Assembly: GCA_007134775.1 (NCBI GenBank)
Contig: SLKC01000002.1
Span: 43,233-107,232 of the forward strand
Length of the DNA: 64,000 nt
Direction of reading: 5' to 3'
Source of the DNA: Ectothiorhodospiraceae bacterium
Lineage (GTDB): Bacteria; Pseudomonadota; Gammaproteobacteria; XJ16; Halofilaceae
The notes beneath the pieces are model-generated. The model was not told the DNA's origin. It saw nothing but the letters and a program-made list of their open reading frames with translations, and searched no databases. The position numbers and the translations under genes were made by a program. Position 1 is the first letter of the stretch. The number at the start of each line of letters is the position of its first letter. This document shows, piece after piece, positions 9,609 to 18,847 of the stretch.

Positions 9609-10271
9609 ATGGACGGTATCGCCCGCAATGCACCGCGGCCGCAGACGCCTCGGGAAGAGTTCGCGAACAGCATCAGCCACGGCATCGGCCTGATCGCCGC
9701 GATCGGTGCGACCCCTGCGCTGATCGGCGTCGCGGCGTGGCGGTCGGATCCGCTGGCGGTCGTCGGTGTCACCGTGTTCGGTATCACCATGATCCTGCTC
9801 TATGCGGCATCGACGATCTACCATGCGATCCCACACCACCACAGAACCGCCAAGGCGGCGTTCCAGATCCTCGACCATGGTGCGATCTACCTCCTGATCG
9901 CGGGAACCTATACCCCGTTCACACTCACCGTGCTGCACGGATTCTGGGGATGGACACTGCTCGCCCTCGTCTGGAGCATGGCGGCCGCCGGCGTCCTGCT
10001 GAAGGGGCTCGGGCGGGTTGGGCACCCGGCCGTGTCGGCCGCGCTCTATCTCGGCATGGGATGGATCGTGGTCATCGCCATCCGGCCACTACTCGAGAGC
10101 ATGCCGCCGTGGGGGCTGTTCTGGCTTGTCGCCGGGGGTGCGGCCTACTCCATGGGTATCCTCTTCTTCCTGCTCGACCACCGCATGCCCTTTGCCCATT
10201 TCGTCTGGCACTTGTTCGTCCTGGCGGGAACGGCCTGCCATTTCGTCGCCGTTCTACTGTACGCTGCCTGA
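9609..10271 (+). CDS. hemolysin-III family (PAQR-type) integral membrane protein
   Basis: 220 aa with seven hydrophobic segments, the length and layout of the bacterial HlyIII/YqfA group. Conserved family residues are seen in EEFANSISHGIGLIAAIGA, in YAASTIYHAIPHH, in ILDHGAIYLLIAGTYTPF and in the C-terminal HFVWHLFVLAGTACHF; the Ser, Asp and His residues form the predicted metal site of the PAQR fold. Function in bacteria is poorly defined; links to membrane lipid homeostasis have been proposed. An in-frame GTG ten codons upstream would include the promoter box, so the ATG is preferred. It stands 27 bases before otsB and may be cotranscribed. Confidence 0.9.
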   Translation: MDGIARNAPRPQTPREEFANSISHGIGLIAAIGATPALIGVAAWRSDPLAVVGVTVFGITMILLYAASTIYHAIPHHHRTAKAAFQILDHGAIYLLIAGTYTPFTLTVLHGFWGWTLLALVWSMAAAGVLLKGLGRVGHPAVSAALYLGMGWIVVIAIRPLLESMPPWGLFWLVAGGAAYSMGILFFLLDHRMPFAHFVWHLFVLAGTACHFVAVLLYAA

Positions 10272-10298
10272 GTCCCTCCCCGCCCCGGTACCCTGCCG

Positions 10299-11174
10299 AT
10301 GTCGGATCGTCCACGACTGCCCGGTCAGCCGACCCCAATTCCCGATGCGCTGGCAGCGCTCCCTACGATCCGTGCCCGGATTGAGGCCGGGCACCCGGTT
10401 CTCTTCCTCGATTTCGACGGGACCCTGACGCCGATCAGAGACCAGCCGGAACAGGCCGAGTTGTCCGCGCAGGGGCGTGCCACGCTGACGCGACTGGCTG
10501 AGTGCATGCCCGTTGCCATCGTCAGCGGACGCGGCCTGACGGACCTCGTAACGCGCGTTGGCATCGACGGACTCTCCTACGCCGGCAGTCACGGCTTCGA
10601 GATCCAATTCGCCCGCGGGGACGAGACGCTGCACTACGAGGTTGGCCAGGAGTACCTGCTCGACATCGAAGCGGCGGAGACCGAACTCCGGGATCGTCTC
10701 GCTGACGTAGCCGGATGCCGGATCGAGCGCAAGCGCTACACCCTCGCGATCCACTATCGCCATTGCAGTCGCGTATCCGCCCGCCAGGTCAGGCAGACTG
10801 TCGAGGCCTTTACGGGCGCTCGGCCGCGTCTGACCCATATCCGCGGCAAGATGGTCGTCGAGGTTCGCCCGGACATTGCATGGCACAAGGGCAACGCGGT
10901 CCAATGGGTACTACAACGGGCCGGTGATGCGACGCGCTTGCCCCTCGTGCCGATCTACATTGGCGACGACACCACCGATGAGGATGCCCTGCGAACGCTA
11001 CCCGCACACGGTATCGGGATCCGCGTAAGCGCCACTGCCCACCGCCGCACGGCGGCCGGATGGCGCCTGCGCGATCCGCAGGCCGTCTGGATGTTTCTTG
11101 ATGGGCTCGCCGATGATTGCGAGAGCGGAACCGACGACGATCCGTCGCGAACATCGGCCCAGACGCGAGCGTGA
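10299..11174 (+). CDS. otsB: trehalose-6-phosphate phosphatase
   Basis: Dephosphorylates trehalose-6-phosphate to trehalose, a compatible solute and stress protectant. The protein is 291 aa of the HAD superfamily. The nucleophile and acid/base pair is LFLDFDGTLTP, followed by VSGRGLTDL, then GSHGFEIQF, and the late metal-binding motif YIGDDTTDEDAL. No otsA is present in the window, so the first step must be encoded elsewhere. The start region has no strong ribosome binding site and the gene may be translated by coupling from upstream. Confidence 0.93.
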   Translation: MSDRPRLPGQPTPIPDALAALPTIRARIEAGHPVLFLDFDGTLTPIRDQPEQAELSAQGRATLTRLAECMPVAIVSGRGLTDLVTRVGIDGLSYAGSHGFEIQFARGDETLHYEVGQEYLLDIEAAETELRDRLADVAGCRIERKRYTLAIHYRHCSRVSARQVRQTVEAFTGARPRLTHIRGKMVVEVRPDIAWHKGNAVQWVLQRAGDATRLPLVPIYIGDDTTDEDALRTLPAHGIGIRVSATAHRRTAAGWRLRDPQAVWMFLDGLADDCESGTDDDPSRTSAQTRA

Positions 11175-11198
11175 TCCTTACTTACTGGGAGAGACTGA

Positions 11199-13610
11199 AT
11201 GACAAAACCCGAGCCGCTGAACGAAGAGCAGGTCTACCACTACTGCCTGCCGGAGCGACTCGATTTCGCCACCACGGACGAGCTCGAGGCGCTGGACATA
11301 CCCTGTGGCCAGGAACGGGTGGTCCGTGCCCTCGAATTCGGCACGAACATACGCAACGGCGGCTTCAATCTCTTCGTCCTGGGACCGAGTGGGACCGGCA
11401 AGTACGGCCTAGTGCGCGGCTTCCTGAACCGTCAGGCGGCCGATGAGGAAGTCCCCCCCGACTGGTGCTACCTGTTCAATTTTTCCGCCCCCGAACGGCC
11501 GCACGCTGTCCGACTGCCCGCTGGCGAAGGCCGACAATTCAAGGCGGACATGGACCGGCTGGTCGAAGAACTGCGTACCAGTATTCCGGCCGCGTTCGAC
11601 AGCGAGGAGTACCAGGGCCGCCTCCAGGAGCTCCAGGAGGAGATGGCCCGACGCCAGCACGAGGGCATCCGCGGGATCCAGGAAGAGGCGCGCGAGCACG
11701 GCATCGCGCTGATGACGACGCCGAACGGATTCACCTTTGCCCCGATGCGCGACGGCGAAGTCATCGACCCCGAGGCGTATCAAGAGCTGCCCGAGGAGGA
11801 GCGCCAGCGCCTTGAAAACAAGGTCGAAGAGCTGCAGCGGAAACTGCAGCAGACCATTAAGCATATCCCTCGCCTGCGCAAGGAGATGCAGGAGAAGGTG
11901 CGGGCGCTCAACGAGGAGATGGTGCAGTTCGCGCTCGGTGGGCCGACCCGGGAACTGCATGAGAAATGGGCCCATCTGTCGACCGTAACGGAGCATCTCG
12001 GCGCCGTGCGCGAGCATGTTGTCGAGCATGCCGACGCCTTTCGCGGGCAGGAGGGCCATACGCCACCGGACGCCCTGCTGGACCGCTTCCGCGTCAACCT
12101 GGTCGTGGACCACGGCGCTACGGAGGGTGCGCCGGTGATCTACGAGGATCTGCCGAATCATCAGCACCTCACCGGGCTGATCGAGCATCATGTCCACCAG
12201 GGCGCGCTGTATACCGATTTCTCGCTGATCCGGGCAGGCGCGCTGCATCGCGCCAGTGGGGGCTATCTTATCCTCGACGCGCGCCGGGTGCTGATGCAGC
12301 CCCTCGCGTGGGACAGCCTCAAGCGGGTCCTCTTTTCCGGGGAGATCCGTATCGAATCACTGGAACGCCTCTACGGCCTGGTCAGCACGGTCAGCATGCA
12401 ACCCGAGCCGATCCCGGTGACGGTCAAGGTGCTGCTGCTCGGAGACCGGCTGCTTTACTACCTGCTCTCCCAGTACGATCCCGACTTTCTTGAGCTGTTC
12501 AAGGTGCAGGCGGACTTCGAGGACGATCTCGACCGCCATGAGGAGGGCTATCTGCTCTACGCGCGCATGCTTGCGACCATGGCCCGGGAGGCGCACCTTC
12601 GGCCCCTCGACCGTGCCGGCGTCGCGCACGTGATCGAGCACGCCAGCCGCCTCGCCCAGGACCAGCGCAAGCTCTCCGCGCACGACCGCGCCCTGCGCGA
12701 CCTGCTCGCCGAAGCGGACCACTGGGCGCGGCAGGCCGATGCCGCGATCATCGGCGCCGAGCATATCGACCAGGCGATCAACGAATCCCGCTACCGCGCC
12801 GAACGCATCCGTGAGCGTAGTCTCGAACAGATCCGGCGCGGGACGGTGCTCATCGACACCCAGGGTGAAGCCCTGGCACAGGTCAACGGCCTCTCGGTAT
12901 TGCAGCTCGGCCAACTCAGCTTCGGCCGCCCTACCCGGATCACCGCCACGGCACGCCCAGGCAAGGGCCAGGTCGTGGACATCGAGCGGGAAGCGAAGCT
13001 CGGCGGGCCGATCCACAGCAAGGCAGTGATGATCCTCTCGCGCTTCCTCGCGAGCCGCTATGCCGGTGACAGCGAGTTGTCGCTCTCCGCCAGCCTGGCA
13101 TTCGAACAATCCTATGGTGGCGTCGAGGGGGACTCCGCCTCCGTCGCGGAGACCTGTGCGCTGCTGTCGGCCATCGCCCGTGTTCCCCTCAAGCAGTCCC
13201 TTGCCGTGACCGGCTCGATGAATCAGCACGGCGAAGTCCAGGCCGTCGGCGGCGTCAATGAGAAGGTCGAAGGCTTCTTCGACGTCTGCCGGGAGGCCGG
13301 TTCGCTCGCGGGACAGGGCGTATTGGTACCCGCGAGCAATGTGGAACATCTCATGCTTCGCGAGGATGTGCGGCGTGCGATCAACGGCAGCGACTTCTAC
13401 ATCTATCCGATCTCCCGGATCGACGAGGCACTCGCGCTGCTGACCGACCGCGAGCCCGGTGAACCGGACAGTGACGGCGTATTTCCTGACTCGAGCCTCA
13501 ATCGCGCGGTTGCAGATCGCCTGATTGAATTCGGCCGCGTCGGTCGCCGCCGCGAAGATCGGAATTCGAATGAAGGCGAAACCTCCCAGGACAATGGTGA
13601 TGACGACTGA
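11199..13610 (+). CDS. Lon-family ATP-dependent protease (LonB-like, AAA_32 type)
   Basis: 803 aa. The N-terminal AAA+ region has Walker A LGPSGTGKYGL (about residues 61-71), and a long charged coiled segment (about 110-260) is inserted after it. The C-terminal S16 protease domain shows the catalytic dyad: Ser646 in VEGDSASVAE and Lys689 in GGVNEKVEGFF, the 43-residue spacing seen in Lon. The missing Lon N-domain and the GDSAS signature separate it from LonA; it matches the bacterial group often called Lon protease family or LonB. Soluble, as no transmembrane segments are seen. GGGAGAG precedes the ATG. It overlaps a tandem stress protein downstream, suggesting a stress-induced unit. Confidence 0.92.
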   Translation: MTKPEPLNEEQVYHYCLPERLDFATTDELEALDIPCGQERVVRALEFGTNIRNGGFNLFVLGPSGTGKYGLVRGFLNRQAADEEVPPDWCYLFNFSAPERPHAVRLPAGEGRQFKADMDRLVEELRTSIPAAFDSEEYQGRLQELQEEMARRQHEGIRGIQEEAREHGIALMTTPNGFTFAPMRDGEVIDPEAYQELPEEERQRLENKVEELQRKLQQTIKHIPRLRKEMQEKVRALNEEMVQFALGGPTRELHEKWAHLSTVTEHLGAVREHVVEHADAFRGQEGHTPPDALLDRFRVNLVVDHGATEGAPVIYEDLPNHQHLTGLIEHHVHQGALYTDFSLIRAGALHRASGGYLILDARRVLMQPLAWDSLKRVLFSGEIRIESLERLYGLVSTVSMQPEPIPVTVKVLLLGDRLLYYLLSQYDPDFLELFKVQADFEDDLDRHEEGYLLYARMLATMAREAHLRPLDRAGVAHVIEHASRLAQDQRKLSAHDRALRDLLAEADHWARQADAAIIGAEHIDQAINESRYRAERIRERSLEQIRRGTVLIDTQGEALAQVNGLSVLQLGQLSFGRPTRITATARPGKGQVVDIEREAKLGGPIHSKAVMILSRFLASRYAGDSELSLSASLAFEQSYGGVEGDSASVAETCALLSAIARVPLKQSLAVTGSMNQHGEVQAVGGVNEKVEGFFDVCREAGSLAGQGVLVPASNVEHLMLREDVRRAINGSDFYIYPISRIDEALALLTDREPGEPDSDGVFPDSSLNRAVADRLIEFGRVGRRREDRNSNEGETSQDNGDDD

Positions 13611-14487
13611 GCCCCCGGCCACCGGCGAAGAGGACGAGCGGGAATCCCCGGACCCGATCCGCAGGATCATCGTCCTGCTCGATGCCTCGCAGAGCAGCCT
13701 GCGCGCCCTCGACACGGCGGTGGAGCTGGCCCGAAGGCGACGCAGCGAGCTTCACGCCTTGTTCGTGGTTGAGACGGCGCTGCTGCGCTCGGCCGGCTTT
13801 GCCTTCGCCAGCGAGATCGGTGCGATCTCCGGCGCCCGACGCCCGCTACAGAGCGCGCCGTTGGAGGCAAGCCTGCAGCGCCGCGCCGAGCGTGTACGCC
13901 GTGCCGTGGAGCGCGCGATCGCGGGCGAGGATATCCCGCACTCGATCAGCGTACGCCGTGGCGCCGTAGTGACCGAGGTACTCGAACTCACCGGCCCCGA
14001 TGATCTACTGGTCCTGGGAAAGGTGGGCTGGTCGGCAGCGCCAGGCCGAGCCCTGGGCTCGACGGCGCGCGAGCTCGCGACCAACGCCTTCTGCCCGGTT
14101 CTGCTGTTGCCTCTCAGGCCGGAACGACAGCGCAATGCGGTCGTCGTCCTTGTCGACGATCTGGCACACAGTCGCAATGCCCTGCGCCTGGCCCAGCTGC
14201 GCGCTCACGAGAACCGGAGACCGCTGACCATCTTCCTGACGCCGGAAGCCGACGCCGAGCGGGACAGGGAGCGTTCACAGGCGGTGAGCGACTGGCTGCG
14301 GCAGGCCGGAGGCGAGCGCAGTCGTATACAGCCACTGTGCTCCCTGGATCCACGGGCCCTGAAATACGAATTGCGCGCCGCCCACGCCAGCGAGCTGGTC
14401 GTCAGCCGGGCGACCCGGCCCATGCGGTCGGCCGGCGCCAACGGAGTGCTCGAAAGGGTGGACATCCCCGTGATCGTCACGGACTGA
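13594..14487 (+). CDS. tandem universal stress protein
   Basis: 297 aa with two UspA-like folds. The first (about residues 18-160) begins RRIIVLLDASQSSLRALDTA and keeps the ATP-binding pattern G-2x-G-9x-GS in LGKVGWSAAPGRALGSTA. The second (about 165-297) has lost that pattern and ends with DIPVIVTD. Other starts (13570 or 13600) are possible; the one chosen follows CCAGGA and overlaps the Lon-like gene by 17 bases, so the two are probably cotranslated. Role: unknown binding or chaperone function under stress. Confidence 0.85.
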   Translation: MVMTTEPPATGEEDERESPDPIRRIIVLLDASQSSLRALDTAVELARRRRSELHALFVVETALLRSAGFAFASEIGAISGARRPLQSAPLEASLQRRAERVRRAVERAIAGEDIPHSISVRRGAVVTEVLELTGPDDLLVLGKVGWSAAPGRALGSTARELATNAFCPVLLLPLRPERQRNAVVVLVDDLAHSRNALRLAQLRAHENRRPLTIFLTPEADAERDRERSQAVSDWLRQAGGERSRIQPLCSLDPRALKYELRAAHASELVVSRATRPMRSAGANGVLERVDIPVIVTD

Positions 14488-14528
14488 TCCGCTACGCCCT
14501 GCCGGGTGCCCGACGGTACAGCGCCCCC

Positions 14529-17231
14529 TCAGGGCAGATCATCGAGGCGGCGACTGACCTCCCGGACCCCCGGGTTCTCCGGATTGGAATGGAGAGTGAA
14601 ACCGAGCCGCCGCATCAACGCGAGCATCGCCGTGTTCTCCGCCAGGACCTCGCCTTCGATAACGGCCAATCCGCGCTCGGCGGCCACTGCCATCAGCCGG
14701 CGCATGAGATAACTGCCGATGCCGCGCCCCTGCCAGGCGTCGGCGACGGCCAGCGCAAACTCGCAGCTGAGCCGATCCGGATTGGCGGTATAGCGCGCCA
14801 CCCCCACCTGTCCGCCCGGCCCCTCCTGCGTTTCGCGGATCGCGATCAGCGCCATCTCGCGGTCGTAGTCGATCTGGGTGTAGCGCACGAGCAACTCTGT
14901 GCTCAGCTCGTGAAGCGCATGCATGAATCGGAAGTAGCGCGATTGATCAGAGAGCCCGCGGACGAATGCCTGCGTACTCGCGGCATCCTCCGGGCGGATC
15001 GGTCGCACACAGAGCACCGTGCCATCGTCAAGATGCCACTGCGTCGCCAGATGCGCCGGATAGGGGTGGATCGCCATGTGGGCGTAGCGCTGTGTCGCGG
15101 ATGGCGACCGATCCACACCGATACGCGCGTCGACCGCTACCAGCCCGCGCTCGTCGGCAACCAGCGGATTGATGTCGAGTTCGCGGACCTCAGGCAACTC
15201 GCAGACGAGTTCCGACAGGCGGATCAGGACCTGCTCGAGGCGCTCGATGTCCACGGCCGGAATACTGCCGAAGCGCTCAAGCAGCCGCGCAACGCGGGTG
15301 CGCCCAACCATGCCCCGGATGATGGTCTCGTCGAGTGGCGGTAGCGCGATCGCTCGATCGCGGATCACCTCGACCGATGTCCCCCCGGAGCCGAAGACCA
15401 CGACCGGCCCGAACACCGAATCGCGCAGCGCACCGATCATTACCTCACGGCCGTAGACACTGCGGTGCATGCACTCCACGGTGACGCCGTCGATCCACGC
15501 CGCGGGGCGGTGCTCGGCGGCCGACTCCATGATGCCGGCAAACGCGGCGCGTACCGCTTCGGCGTCCACCACATTGAGCCGGATACCATCGACTGCGGAC
15601 TTGTGGGTGATATCCGGGGAATCGACCTTGATCGCCACCGGATAGCCGAGAGCGGTCGCGGCCGCCACCGCTTCGTCGGCACTGGCGGCGCAGCGCGCTT
15701 CGGTGACCGGTATGCGAAATGCCCGCAATACCTCCTTGGCCTCGGACGTGCGCAGCATCTCGCGGCCCTGCGCCAGGGCGGCCTCGATGATGCGGCGGGC
15801 GCCGGTGACATCGGTGCTCGCCTGATCCGAAAGTGGCGTCGGCACCTGCAGCAACAGCTCCTGGCTGCGGCGGAATGCCGCCAGGTGACCGAAGGCCTCC
15901 ACACTCGCCTCCGGCGTACTGAAGTGCGGTACCCGGTGCTCGGTGAGGTGCTCGCGTGCGGCACGCACCGCGCGCCCCCCCATCCAGCAGGCGATCACGG
16001 GTTGCTGCTGATTGCGCGGCAGGGCCGTCACCGCGCGCGCGACGGCCAACGGGTCCGTCAACGCTTGCGGCGTGAGCATGGCCAGGATCCCGTCGACCTG
16101 TCGATCCGATGCCAACCCCTGTAACGCCGAACGATAGCAGGTCGCGTCCGCATCGGCGCCGAGATCGAGTGGATTGGTGCATGGCCCATTACGGACACGC
16201 TCGGTTTGGGCTGCATCGCCGCTGTCATGGTCCGAACCGGAAAGTGGGATTTCGAGGTCCATGGCACGGTCGGCGGCCATTACTGCTGGACCGGCGGCAT
16301 TCGTCACCACGGCAAGCCGCTCCCCGCGCACACGGTAGCCGCCGCTGAGGATCCGTGCCGCCGAGAACAGCTGCTCTACCGTGTTGACGCGGACAGCGCC
16401 GGCGCGCTCGAGGGCGGCATCGAAGACATCATCGGCGCCGACCAGTGCGCCGGTATGGGAGAGACTCGGTGCCACGCTCGCCTCGTACCGTCCCGACTTG
16501 ATCACGATCACCGGCTTCATGCGGGCAGCCGCACGCAGACCGCTCATGAAACCGCGAGCGTTCCCTACCCCTTCCAGATAGAGCAGGATGCTCCGCGTTC
16601 GGTAATCGAGCGCGAGAAAGTCGAGGACATCCCCCACGTCGATGTCGGTGGCACTGCCCAGCGAGGCGACCGCCGAAAACCCGATCGGCTGCGTCTCCGC
16701 CCAATCGAGCACGGCCGTGCACAACGCACCCGATTGCGAGACCAGCGCCAGATCGCCTGGCAGGGCGCGATTGCGACTGAACGTTGCATTGAGGCCGATC
16801 GCGGGTCGCATGACGCCGAGGCAATCCGGTCCGAGGATGCGCACACCGTTATCGCGGGCGACTGTTAGCAGCTCTGCCCGGTCGGGCGCCGCCTCATTGT
16901 CGATGCCGGCACCATCCCTTGACAGGACGATCGCGCTGCCTACCCCGTTGGCCCCGCACTGCGCGATCGCGTCGGCAATGCGTTCCGCGGGTGTCGCGAT
17001 CACAGCCATATCGACGGGCCGGCCGATCGCCGCCAGGTCGCGAAATGCACGTTGCCCCTGGATGCGGCGGTGGCGGGCAGCGATGGGATAGATCGCGCCG
17101 CGGAAACCGTCGTTCAGCAGGTTGTGCAGCGCCACCCCGCCGACGGATTGCCTGTCCTCGCTCGGCCCGAACAGGGCGACGCTACGGGCGGCGAAGACGC
17201 TATTGAGAAAATGGGGGCCCATACTCGGCAT
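14529..17231 (-). CDS. pat: Pat/PatZ-type protein lysine acetyltransferase (acyl-CoA synthetase-like + GNAT)
   Basis: 900 aa, the length of E. coli PatZ (YfiQ). The first two thirds resemble ADP-forming acyl-CoA synthetase: CoA-binding Rossmann part at the N-terminus (FAARSVALFGPSEDRQSVGG), the succinyl-CoA-ligase-like part (LVSQSGALCTAVLDWAE), and an ATP-grasp segment with YPVAIKVDSPDITHKSA. The last about 160 residues are a GNAT acetyltransferase with the acetyl-CoA loop WQGRGIGSYLMRRL. In known homologs the synthetase part is catalytically inactive and binds effectors, and the GNAT acetylates lysines such as that of acetyl-CoA synthetase. It follows the Usp gene on the same strand (71 bases) and could share its anaerobic control. 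Confidence 0.9.
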   Translation of the reverse strand: MPSMGPHFLNSVFAARSVALFGPSEDRQSVGGVALHNLLNDGFRGAIYPIAARHRRIQGQRAFRDLAAIGRPVDMAVIATPAERIADAIAQCGANGVGSAIVLSRDGAGIDNEAAPDRAELLTVARDNGVRILGPDCLGVMRPAIGLNATFSRNRALPGDLALVSQSGALCTAVLDWAETQPIGFSAVASLGSATDIDVGDVLDFLALDYRTRSILLYLEGVGNARGFMSGLRAAARMKPVIVIKSGRYEASVAPSLSHTGALVGADDVFDAALERAGAVRVNTVEQLFSAARILSGGYRVRGERLAVVTNAAGPAVMAADRAMDLEIPLSGSDHDSGDAAQTERVRNGPCTNPLDLGADADATCYRSALQGLASDRQVDGILAMLTPQALTDPLAVARAVTALPRNQQQPVIACWMGGRAVRAAREHLTEHRVPHFSTPEASVEAFGHLAAFRRSQELLLQVPTPLSDQASTDVTGARRIIEAALAQGREMLRTSEAKEVLRAFRIPVTEARCAASADEAVAAATALGYPVAIKVDSPDITHKSAVDGIRLNVVDAEAVRAAFAGIMESAAEHRPAAWIDGVTVECMHRSVYGREVMIGALRDSVFGPVVVFGSGGTSVEVIRDRAIALPPLDETIIRGMVGRTRVARLLERFGSIPAVDIERLEQVLIRLSELVCELPEVRELDINPLVADERGLVAVDARIGVDRSPSATQRYAHMAIHPYPAHLATQWHLDDGTVLCVRPIRPEDAASTQAFVRGLSDQSRYFRFMHALHELSTELLVRYTQIDYDREMALIAIRETQEGPGGQVGVARYTANPDRLSCEFALAVADAWQGRGIGSYLMRRLMAVAAERGLAVIEGEVLAENTAMLALMRRLGFTLHSNPENPGVREVSRRLDDLP

Positions 17232-17302
17232 TGCCCCCTCGAGTTGGAGCCAGCCGCCGCATCATCGCAGATTCCGTTGCCCCGCGGCCACGGCCGTGCT
17301 GC

Positions 17303-17833
17303 CTAGCGCGTCGTGACCACCGTACAGGGCGCCGCCGACGCTACTCGGTGGGAAACGCTGCCCATGACCAGGCCGCTAGCAACGCCCAGCCCACGACTGC
17401 CCATGACGACCATATCCGCGTCCTGATCACTGATCGATTCCAGGATCCGTTTCGACGGGTTGCCGTCGCGGAAGATTACGCGGATTTTGTCGTCGGAAAC
17501 CCCCTCGCGCTCAACGATGTCGGTCGCAGCCTTGACGACCTTCTCGGCGAGGTAGTGCAGTACCTGCTCTCGCGTCTGCTTGCTTTCGGTGGGCTGCAAC
17601 ATCACCATCAGCTCCCCCGGCACGTTCGCCATCCAGGGCATACCCTCGACGCTACGCGAGGCGCGGTGTTCCACTTCCGCCATATGAGCGCGGCCCTCCG
17701 TCTCGCGATCCGGGTCGAGCACGTGCAGCAGCACCACCTCCGCATCGTAGAGCGAGGCGATCACCCCGGCCAGCCGCGCCGCCTTGCGGCCATGCTCGGA
17801 ACCATCAACGGGCAATAGAATCCTGCGAACCAT
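17303..17833 (-). CDS. universal stress protein (single-domain, ATP-binding type)
   Basis: 176 aa, one Usp domain. It starts MVRRILLPVDGSEHGRKAAR and ends with the nucleotide-binding pattern G-2x-G-9x-GS in GSRGLGVASGLVMGSVS, so ATP binding is expected. A stretch of about 25 residues after the first strand is longer than in E. coli UspA. GGAGAG lies just before the ATG. A perfect Anr/FNR box is placed for activation of this gene, as known for several Usp genes in Pseudomonas under oxygen limitation. Confidence 0.92.
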   Translation of the reverse strand: MVRRILLPVDGSEHGRKAARLAGVIASLYDAEVVLLHVLDPDRETEGRAHMAEVEHRASRSVEGMPWMANVPGELMVMLQPTESKQTREQVLHYLAEKVVKAATDIVEREGVSDDKIRVIFRDGNPSKRILESISDQDADMVVMGSRGLGVASGLVMGSVSHRVASAAPCTVVTTR

Positions 17834-17888
17834 CTCTCACTCTCCATAACCATCACGTCGACACAGCTTAACGCAATCCATCGGCCGC

Positions 17889-17910
17889 GCGCTTGATCTG
17901 GATCAAGCGC
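17889..17910 (-). promoter_or_regulatory. Anr/FNR box upstream of the Usp gene
   Basis: TTGAT-CTGG-ATCAA (17893-17906) is a perfect match to the Anr/FNR consensus TTGAT-N4-ATCAA, and the palindrome extends to 10-bp arms by flanking GCGC. Its centre is 66 bases upstream of the Usp start codon; placed at -41.5, it would give a start point near 17858 and a 25-base leader with the ribosome binding site. A TTAAGC sequence lies where the -10 is expected, a weak match. Confidence 0.8.
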
Positions 17911-17952
17911 TGCGATGATGGTGGGTCCCCGCATGCGCACAGGGCAGGCGTG

Positions 17953-18711
17953 TCACTCCTCGAAAGCCTCGCCAACATGAGATGCCACGATCGATTCATA
18001 GTGGCCGGCATCGTGCAGCCGCTGCAGCCCCTCATCGAAGAGCTCGAGCGTCGCCTCGCCAAGATCGCTGCGGGCCGTGATGAAGTAGAGGCCCTGCTCG
18101 TCGAGGGGCTTGTCACTGACATGGAACGCGTCGGCGTCCAGGCCCTCGGACTCGACCAGCGCCGGCCAGGTGAAGTTGGTCGGGATAAAGAAGTCGGCGC
18201 GGTCGAGTTCCATCAACCGGGGGCACCGCTCGATGTCCTCGATCTCGTGGGTGTCGATGGCACCCTGCTCGATCATTTCGTCGACCACGGGAGGCAGCGC
18301 ATAGCCGAGCGCGTAACACAGTGTCAGCCCCTCGAGTGATGCTGGCCCGTCGTACTCGACGGCGTCTTCGGCCGTGGACACCACGATATTGGCGATGTTT
18401 GCCAGTGGTTGCTCGGAGTAGAGCATCTCCTCGGCGCGCTCCTCACTGTGGACATAGGGGAACGTCCCGGCGAACACCCCTTGCTGGGTGTCGTGATAGC
18501 CGCGCGCCCAGGGCCGGAAATCGATGTTCAGCTCCCGATCCATCTCGGCGAATGCCTCGACAACCAGCTCCGTGGCCAGTCCACCCTCGGGCAACTCTTC
18601 GTCGGTGAAGGGGGCGTAGTCGTTACCGGTGACGACGTCGACCTCGGCCTGAACCGACGCCGCAGCGAGTGTAATGACCACTGCGGATGACAGGATAACG
18701 CTCCGGTACAT
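17953..18711 (-). CDS. periplasmic solute-binding protein (family 3 type), orphan
   Basis: 252 aa with a signal peptide (MYRSVILSSAVVITLAAASV then QAEVD), so exported. The mature part has the amino-acid-binding-protein layout: VVTGNDYAPFTDEELPEGGL, then FAEMDRELNIDFRPWARGYH, and FPYVHSEERAEEMLYSEQPL. The start is the ATG after GGGGGGAGGAG; an in-frame upstream start is unlikely. No permease or ATPase genes are nearby, which is common for this group (some serve sensors or unlinked transporters). The ligand is unknown. Acidic residues are abundant, perhaps an adaptation to salt. Confidence 0.85.
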   Translation of the reverse strand: MYRSVILSSAVVITLAAASVQAEVDVVTGNDYAPFTDEELPEGGLATELVVEAFAEMDRELNIDFRPWARGYHDTQQGVFAGTFPYVHSEERAEEMLYSEQPLANIANIVVSTAEDAVEYDGPASLEGLTLCYALGYALPPVVDEMIEQGAIDTHEIEDIERCPRLMELDRADFFIPTNFTWPALVESEGLDADAFHVSDKPLDEQGLYFITARSDLGEATLELFDEGLQRLHDAGHYESIVASHVGEAFEE

Positions 18712-18847
18712 GGCTTTCTCCTCCCCCCCAATTGCACCACATGGCAAATCGCCAGATTAGTCGACAGGGCCGCCCGCCGCTCTCTCTTGATAGCGCCGAT
18801 TCCTGACGTCATTGCGCCACTGCGCGGATCACACGCGAGTCGCCGCG

